Origin: Flavobacteriales bacterium UBA1112
GTDB lineage: Bacteria; Bacteroidota; Bacteroidia; Flavobacteriales_D; Sanyastnellaceae
Assembly: GCA_002313415.1 (NCBI GenBank)
Contig: DCBH01000007.1
Coordinates: 497 to 9,802, forward strand
Length of the DNA stretch: 9,306 nucleotides
Direction of reading: 5' to 3'
In this document: positions 5,652-9,306 of the stretch, one piece after another
Numbering within the stretch: the stretch's first letter is position 1
Layout: each line of letters starts with the position of its first letter
Made by a program: the position numbers and the translations under genes
Notes under the pieces: generated by a model
Databases searched by the model: none
Seen by the model: only the letters and a program-made list of their open reading frames with translations
What the model was told of the DNA's origin: nothing

Positions 5652-8222
5652 ATGAAACATCTTACGTTTTGTGCGCTTCTGTTCGCGGGGCTCACGACCC
5701 TGAGCCATGCTCAATACGGCTTAACAATTGAGTCGTTCCCTGCTGTTCAGGATGGAATGACTACCTATCGGTTTTACGTCAACATGGAAGACCCGACCGA
5801 TCGGATGAGCGCTGTTTATGGCAACAACGAGTCCATTTTGGCTGTCAACACGCCTGCTGGGGTGTACAACAGCGCCTTCAACAGTTCATGGAATGCCTCT
5901 GGCATCAACCCAGCTTTTTTGGCCACCATTCCAGAGTTGGCTGATGATACATACGCCACAATTGGGTTGACAGGCCCTGCGGCAACCAGTGAAATTACTT
6001 CTGCAGCTGACCCCTCAATTGTTGAGGATACTTCGCAGCCGATTACACCTTTTTTCCAAACCGATGGCGCAACAGGTGCCCTAAGCAACACTTTGACGGG
6101 GTGTTCTTGGTACATTTTAAATACAGCAGGGAATGGTTTGCCTGACGACAATTTGCAGGTATTAATCATGCAGGTGACGACAGCAGGGGGGATTTCGGGA
6201 ACCCTGAATTACCAAGTATTCCCGTTGAGTGTAGGAACGGATTTTGTGACGGTCTCCAATTCATTTAACGTGGAGCCTCAAGCAGATGTTGATGGCTGTA
6301 CAGATGAAACGTCCTGCACGTTCAACCCAGAAGCTACAGTGGATGACGGTTCTTGTCTCTACCTCGATGCCATTGGTGTATGCGGTGGCGACTGCGAGGA
6401 AGCTTCTCCTGACAGCCCTAATGTTTGTGCAGGTGACGAAGTGTTTGGTTGTGTCAATCTTGACGCTTGCAATTACGACCCCAATGCCAACATCAGTGAC
6501 GGTTCTTGTGTGGGTACGCCCGATAACTTTTGCGACTGCGATGGTTTGATTCCTGATACGGACAACGACGGGGTTTGTGATGAAGATGAAGTCTTTGGGT
6601 GTACAGATGGCTTGGCATGCAATTACGACTCTGGTGCAACGGAAGAGGACGATTCTTGCGAGTATTGCTCATGTGCTGAGAATGCTTTCACATTGTCAGT
6701 GGAATCGTTCCCTGCACAGCAAGAAGGTCTGACGACGTATCGCGTCTATGTGAATACCATCAGCGATACAGATCGTTTGAGCGCCGTCTTCAGCAATGCA
6801 AACTATCCCATGACGATCGATGTACCCGAGGGAGCTTGGAACAGTGACCAGTCCACGACGTGGAATGCATCTGGAGTGAACCCTGCTTTGTTTGTTGACT
6901 TCCCCAACATTGTAGACGATTCGTATGCGACCATTGGTTTGGACGGCCCTGCAGCGCCGCTTGGTGCGGGATATGATGATCCGTCGTTGGTGGATCCTGA
7001 TTTGGACTTGACCGATTTGTTCACCACAACAGGGTCGATGGGTTTTACTGCTGACAGCGATCCTGGTTTGAGCTGGTTTGTTCTGAATACAGCTGAAAAT
7101 GGCTTGCCCGATGAGAATGGCCAGATTTTAATCATGCAGATTACGACTGCGGGCAACATCTCTGGAACACTGAATTACCAGGTTTTCCCTCAGGGCAGTC
7201 AAGCCAATGACATCACGATGACCGCTTCGTTTGAGGGTGAGGGAACCTTTGGCCAAGTCAATGTTTGTGGTTGCATGGAAGAAAATGCATGCAATTACAA
7301 TCCAGAAGCGAATTTCGACGATCCTGACGACGCATGTGAGTACGACTCTTGCAACGGTTGCATGGACCTGGATGCCTGCAATTACGATGAGACGGCTACG
7401 CTCGACGACGGGACGAATTGCGTGTATCCTGAGGATGGATTTGATTGTGATGGAGAGTGCATTGACAGCAACATGAATGATGTCTGTGACTTTGATGAGG
7501 AGGGCTGCACAGATGAAGATGCGTGCAACTACGATGATCTCGCGGCATTTGACGATGGATCGTGTACTTATCCCGAAGAAGAATATCTGGATTGCGATGG
7601 CAATTGCTTGAACGATGCAGATATGGATGGCATTTGTGATGAGGACGAAATCCCGGGTTGCACAGACGAGATGGCTTGCAACTATGACGAATCAGCTACT
7701 GATGACGACGGTTCTTGTGAGTATGCGGAGGAATTTTATGACTGCAACGGAGACTGTTTAAACGACGCAGATGACGATGGGGTTTGTGACGAACTCGAAG
7801 TAGCAGGTTGCACGAACATAGATGCTTGTAATTACGATGAACTTGCAACAGATGACGACGAATCATGCATCCTCATAGGTGATGCCTGTGACGATGGGGA
7901 TGAAAACACAATCAATGACACCATCGATGAAAACTGTGAATGCGTTGGCGAATTGGAAGACGGGGTGCAAGAGGCGAAAATCGTCTTTGGCATGTTCCCC
8001 AACCCAACCTCAGGGCAGTTGACATTGGCGTTCTCGGGTTTCTACAATCAAGTAACAATTCAAATCATGGACGGCACGGGACGCGTGGTTTGGACAGAGC
8101 AAAATGTGGCCGTTCAAGGCAACAAAGTGCTCGACTTGGCGGGTCTCAGCAGCGGAGCGTACAACGTCATGCTCAGTGATGAGCGCGGCGTAAGCGTGAA
8201 GCGTTTGGCCATCCAACATTAA
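5652..8222 (+). CDS. Secreted modular Cys/Asp-repeat protein, type A T9SS tail
   Basis: The 856-residue protein has a signal peptide (residues 1-20, likely cleavage LSHA|QYGL). Two copies of an unrecognised domain follow, at about 21-206 and 344-533, sharing ESFPA, TTYR, DTYATIGL-like and LNYQVFP motifs. Short Cys/Asp repeats of the form GCxD..ACNYD..DDGSC start at residues 215, 266, 316 (first block) and 540, 569, 618, 669, 719 (second block). Linkers such as DTDNDGVCDEDE and DADMDGICDEDE resemble thrombospondin type 3 calcium loops. A module with DACDDGDENT and CECVG spans 744-766. Residues about 776-856 (MFPNPTSGQL ... LAIQH) are a type A Por secretion-system sorting domain, normally cleaved and linked to surface lipopolysaccharide. 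It is predicted to be a calcium- and disulphide-stabilised extracellular protein; binding partner unknown. The ATG at 5652 gives an ideal signal peptide. It ends 55 bp before a strong terminator and is followed by a paralogue. Confidence 0.92.
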   Translation: MKHLTFCALLFAGLTTLSHAQYGLTIESFPAVQDGMTTYRFYVNMEDPTDRMSAVYGNNESILAVNTPAGVYNSAFNSSWNASGINPAFLATIPELADDTYATIGLTGPAATSEITSAADPSIVEDTSQPITPFFQTDGATGALSNTLTGCSWYILNTAGNGLPDDNLQVLIMQVTTAGGISGTLNYQVFPLSVGTDFVTVSNSFNVEPQADVDGCTDETSCTFNPEATVDDGSCLYLDAIGVCGGDCEEASPDSPNVCAGDEVFGCVNLDACNYDPNANISDGSCVGTPDNFCDCDGLIPDTDNDGVCDEDEVFGCTDGLACNYDSGATEEDDSCEYCSCAENAFTLSVESFPAQQEGLTTYRVYVNTISDTDRLSAVFSNANYPMTIDVPEGAWNSDQSTTWNASGVNPALFVDFPNIVDDSYATIGLDGPAAPLGAGYDDPSLVDPDLDLTDLFTTTGSMGFTADSDPGLSWFVLNTAENGLPDENGQILIMQITTAGNISGTLNYQVFPQGSQANDITMTASFEGEGTFGQVNVCGCMEENACNYNPEANFDDPDDACEYDSCNGCMDLDACNYDETATLDDGTNCVYPEDGFDCDGECIDSNMNDVCDFDEEGCTDEDACNYDDLAAFDDGSCTYPEEEYLDCDGNCLNDADMDGICDEDEIPGCTDEMACNYDESATDDDGSCEYAEEFYDCNGDCLNDADDDGVCDELEVAGCTNIDACNYDELATDDDESCILIGDACDDGDENTINDTIDENCECVGELEDGVQEAKIVFGMFPNPTSGQLTLAFSGFYNQVTIQIMDGTGRVVWTEQNVAVQGNKVLDLAGLSSGAYNVMLSDERGVSVKRLAIQH
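5712..6269 (+). repeat. Unnamed ~190-residue domain, copy 1
   Basis: Residues 21-206 of the first repeat-protein gene. It aligns without gaps to copy 3 (gene at 8477): by hand count about 123 of 170 residues are identical over positions 21-190. It carries a single Cys (residue 151), replaced by Ser in copies 2 and 3. I do not recognise a named family; the pattern of alternating hydrophobics suggests a beta-rich fold. Confidence 0.75.
6294..6659 (+). repeat. Cys/Asp 21-residue repeats, first block (3 units)
   Basis: Units lie at 6294-6356, 6447-6509 and 6597-6659, with a period of about 150 bp. Each has the spacing C-x5-C-x12-C with GC at the start, NYD (or TFN) in the middle and DGSC or DDSC at the end. 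Linkers are acidic, and the one before the third unit contains the calcium-loop-like DTDNDGVCDEDE. Confidence 0.85.
6681..7250 (+). repeat. Unnamed ~190-residue domain, copy 2
   Basis: Residues 344-533 of the same protein, inserted between the two Cys/Asp blocks. It shares ESFPA, GLTTYR, DRLSAVF, WNASGVNPAL, YATIGLDGPA, NGLPD and LIMQITTAGNISGTLNYQVFP-type motifs with copies 1 and 3 but is more diverged and needs gaps in the middle (about residues 437-470). Confidence 0.75.
7269..7868 (+). repeat. Cys/Asp 21-residue repeats, second block (5 units)
   Basis: Units lie at 7269-7337, 7356-7421, 7503-7565, 7656-7718 and 7806-7868. The last three recur every 150-153 bp and share the linker pattern DCDGNCLNDADxDGxCDE, so the true repeat is about 50 residues. 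The first two are close together with a short linker, and the first has two extra residues before its last Cys. Confidence 0.85.
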
Positions 8223-8259
8223 TCAAGGATTCCCGGGGTCATCACCCCATCAAGGATTC
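8222..8259. repeat. 11-bp direct repeat flanking a GGGG/CCCC hairpin
   Basis: ATCAAGGATTC occurs at 8222-8232 and again at 8249-8259. Between them GGGG (8235-8238), loop TCATCA and CCCC (8245-8248) form a four-pair stem. It lies directly after the stop codon of the first repeat-protein gene. Confidence 0.7.
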
Positions 8260-8277
8260 ATTCAACAATCTATTTGC

Positions 8278-8305
8278 AAAGCCCGGGAAACGTCCCGGGC
8301 TTTTT
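8278..8305 (+). terminator. Strong intrinsic terminator
   Basis: GCCCGGG (8281-8287), loop AAACGT (8288-8293) and CCCGGGC (8294-8300) form a perfect seven-pair GC stem. Three flanking A-T pairs extend it, and it runs into TTTTT (8301-8305). It lies 55 bp after the stop at 8222 and should end that transcript, so the paralogue at 8477 needs its own promoter. Confidence 0.92.
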
Positions 8306-8442
8306 CATTTGCACTGCGTCGTATCCAAGAATCGGTTGAGATTCTTTTTTGTCAACATAATAGCTCGCAGCGAATGGATAAAGTGTCGTGGTGTTCTGCT
8401 CGAGCATGGCCGATTTCGCGTGTTTTTTGTATTTCATTGGGC

Positions 8443-8450
8443 TATCTTGC
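8443..8450 (+). promoter_or_regulatory. Possible -7 box of the second repeat-protein gene
   Basis: TATCTTGC lies 34 bases before the ATG at 8477, matching the placement of TACCTTCG before the paralogue at 5652. TTTTTTG at 8423-8429 is the nearest -33-like sequence, but the spacing is short. The rest of 8306-8476 shows no gene or RNA structure I can support. Confidence 0.35.
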
Positions 8451-8476
8451 CCGCGAATCACAACACTTACCAGACC

Positions 8477-9306
8477 ATGAAAAATTTGACTCTGGCCTCG
8501 CTGCTCATCCTCCTATTTCAGACCGCAGGCTTTGCTCAGTACAATTTGACTGTTGAATCCGCCCCAGCTTCGACTGAGGGTTTGACTACCTACCGTTTTT
8601 ATGTCGAAATGCAAGATGCCACGGATCGCATGAGCGCCGTCTATGGCAACGACCAGGTAAACCTCATTGTGAATGCTCCAGATGGTGTGTTCAACAGCAC
8701 TTTCAACAGCTCTTGGAGCGCTTCTGGCATCAACCCAGCATTCCTGCCAGTGTTCCCAGACCTTGCTGACGACACTTACGCGACCATTGGCTTGACTGGC
8801 CCTGCGTCAACCTCAGGCATCGAAGGCGCTGCGGACCCCTCCATCGTGGAGGATTCAATGCAACCCATAACTCCCTTTTTTTTGACCGATGAATCGACCA
8901 GCCTCGAAAGCACAACCCTCACGGGGTCTTCTTGGTACGTATTGAATACGGCAGCCAACGGGTTGCCAGATTCCAACGGACGTGTACTCATCATGCAAGT
9001 GACCACGTCAGGAAACATCTCGGGCCAAATCAACTACCAAGTCTTCCCCCTCGGAGTTGGTGCAGATCAACAACAGTTGACCACTCTTTTTGACGGGGCG
9101 GGTACGTTTGCTCCGAATGATGGAAGTGAGGTGGAAGGTTGCACAGATGCCACGGCGTGCAATTACAATGAGGAAGCCACCACTGACAACGGTTCGTGTC
9201 TTGAGCTCGACGCAGCAGGTGTGTGTGGTGGTGACTGTGCGGCTGATGCCGACGTAGACGGCATTTGTGATGACGAGGACGATTGCGTTGGGACCCTCGA
9301 TGACTG
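8477..9306 (+). CDS. Paralogous secreted Cys/Asp-repeat protein, 5' part only
   Basis: The frame is open from ATG 8477 to the right edge, giving 276 codons. A signal peptide (residues 1-20, likely cleavage AGFA|QYNL) is followed by the unnamed domain at 21-about 213, then one Cys/Asp repeat unit (221-241, GCTDATACNYN then DNGSC). An acidic Cys-rich linker (GVCGGDC, DADVDGICDDEDDC) continues off the window. It aligns without gaps to the protein at 5652 from residue 1 to about 200, so the two arose by duplication. By analogy with its neighbour it should carry more repeats and a T9SS C-terminal signal beyond the window, but that cannot be seen here. It sits downstream of a strong terminator and therefore is probably transcribed from its own promoter. 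The ligand or substrate is unknown. Confidence 0.92.
   Translation, partial: MKNLTLASLLILLFQTAGFAQYNLTVESAPASTEGLTTYRFYVEMQDATDRMSAVYGNDQVNLIVNAPDGVFNSTFNSSWSASGINPAFLPVFPDLADDTYATIGLTGPASTSGIEGAADPSIVEDSMQPITPFFLTDESTSLESTTLTGSSWYVLNTAANGLPDSNGRVLIMQVTTSGNISGQINYQVFPLGVGADQQQLTTLFDGAGTFAPNDGSEVEGCTDATACNYNEEATTDNGSCLELDAAGVCGGDCAADADVDGICDDEDDCVGTLDD
8537..9112 (+). repeat. Unnamed ~190-residue domain, copy 3
   Basis: Residues 21-about 212 of the second repeat-protein gene. The most conserved stretches against copy 1 are DRMSAVYGN, ASGINPAFL, LADDTYATIGLTGPA, DPSIVED, QPITPFF and LIMQVTT. It is closer to copy 1 than to copy 2, which indicates that whole-gene duplication is more recent than the internal domain duplication. 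Confidence 0.75.
9137..9199 (+). repeat. Cys/Asp 21-residue repeat unit in second gene
   Basis: Residues 221-241, with the same C-x5-C-x12-C spacing as the units in the first gene. It is followed by the same LDAxGVCGGDC linker seen after the first unit of the 5652 gene, so the two proteins stay collinear through the first repeat and then diverge. Confidence 0.8.

Noticed and set aside
6294..7868. Regular ~150-bp repeats considered as a CRISPR array or DNA satellite
   Set aside because: The period reflects in-frame protein repeats with synonymous variation; spacers and repeats are all coding, and repeat DNA is not identical.
8270..8461. Minus-strand open frame of 63 codons in the intergenic region
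   Set aside because: It runs through the strong terminator stem and the promoter region of the 8477 gene, and its product has no recognisable feature.
5816..9033. Antisense open frames inside each copy of the unnamed domain (5816-6169, 6803-7159, 8776-9033, minus)
   Set aside because: Their mutual similarity follows from the conserved sense-strand domain. All three lie wholly within coding sequence and have no separate support.

Overview
The window looks like chromosomal DNA from a member of the Bacteroidota, most likely a marine or aquatic flavobacterium. The main reason is that it encodes clients of the type IX secretion system (T9SS), which is confined to that phylum: one ends in a gliding-motility-associated (type B) C-terminal domain and one in a type A sorting domain. 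No start codon in the window has a convincing Shine-Dalgarno sequence, which also fits Bacteroidota. The species assignment is inference.

Layout from left to right. Positions 1-404 (minus) hold the N-terminal part of a small protein built from four 25-residue helical repeats; it runs off the left edge. Diverging from it is an MFS efflux-type transporter (447-1643, plus), followed by a 74-residue coiled-coil protein (1697-1921, plus). Converging on these is fabD, malonyl-CoA:ACP transacylase (2004-2894, minus), the only housekeeping gene that can be named with confidence. Upstream of fabD on the same strand is a large secreted multi-Ig/PKD protein with a type B T9SS signal (2979-5441, minus). 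A 210-bp divergent intergenic region separates it from a second secreted protein (5652-8222, plus), which has two copies of an unrecognised domain of about 190 residues, eight short Cys/Asp-rich repeats and a type A T9SS tail. A strong intrinsic terminator follows at 8278-8305. A paralogue of the same secreted protein then starts at 8477 and runs off the right edge.

The right two thirds therefore form a cluster of cell-surface or secreted proteins. Each is predicted to cross the inner membrane by Sec and the outer membrane by T9SS. The multi-Ig protein resembles a surface adhesin or gliding-associated filament protein. The paralogous pair resembles extracellular proteins with a globular head domain on calcium-stabilised, disulphide-rich stalks. 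Nothing in the window reveals their ligand. The left third is a mixture of unrelated cytoplasmic and membrane functions with no obvious pathway link to the secreted cluster.

The most noteworthy items are the three-copy unnamed domain with its Cys/Asp repeat arrays, the exact 25-residue repeat in the left-edge protein, and the structured intergenic region at 8222-8305.
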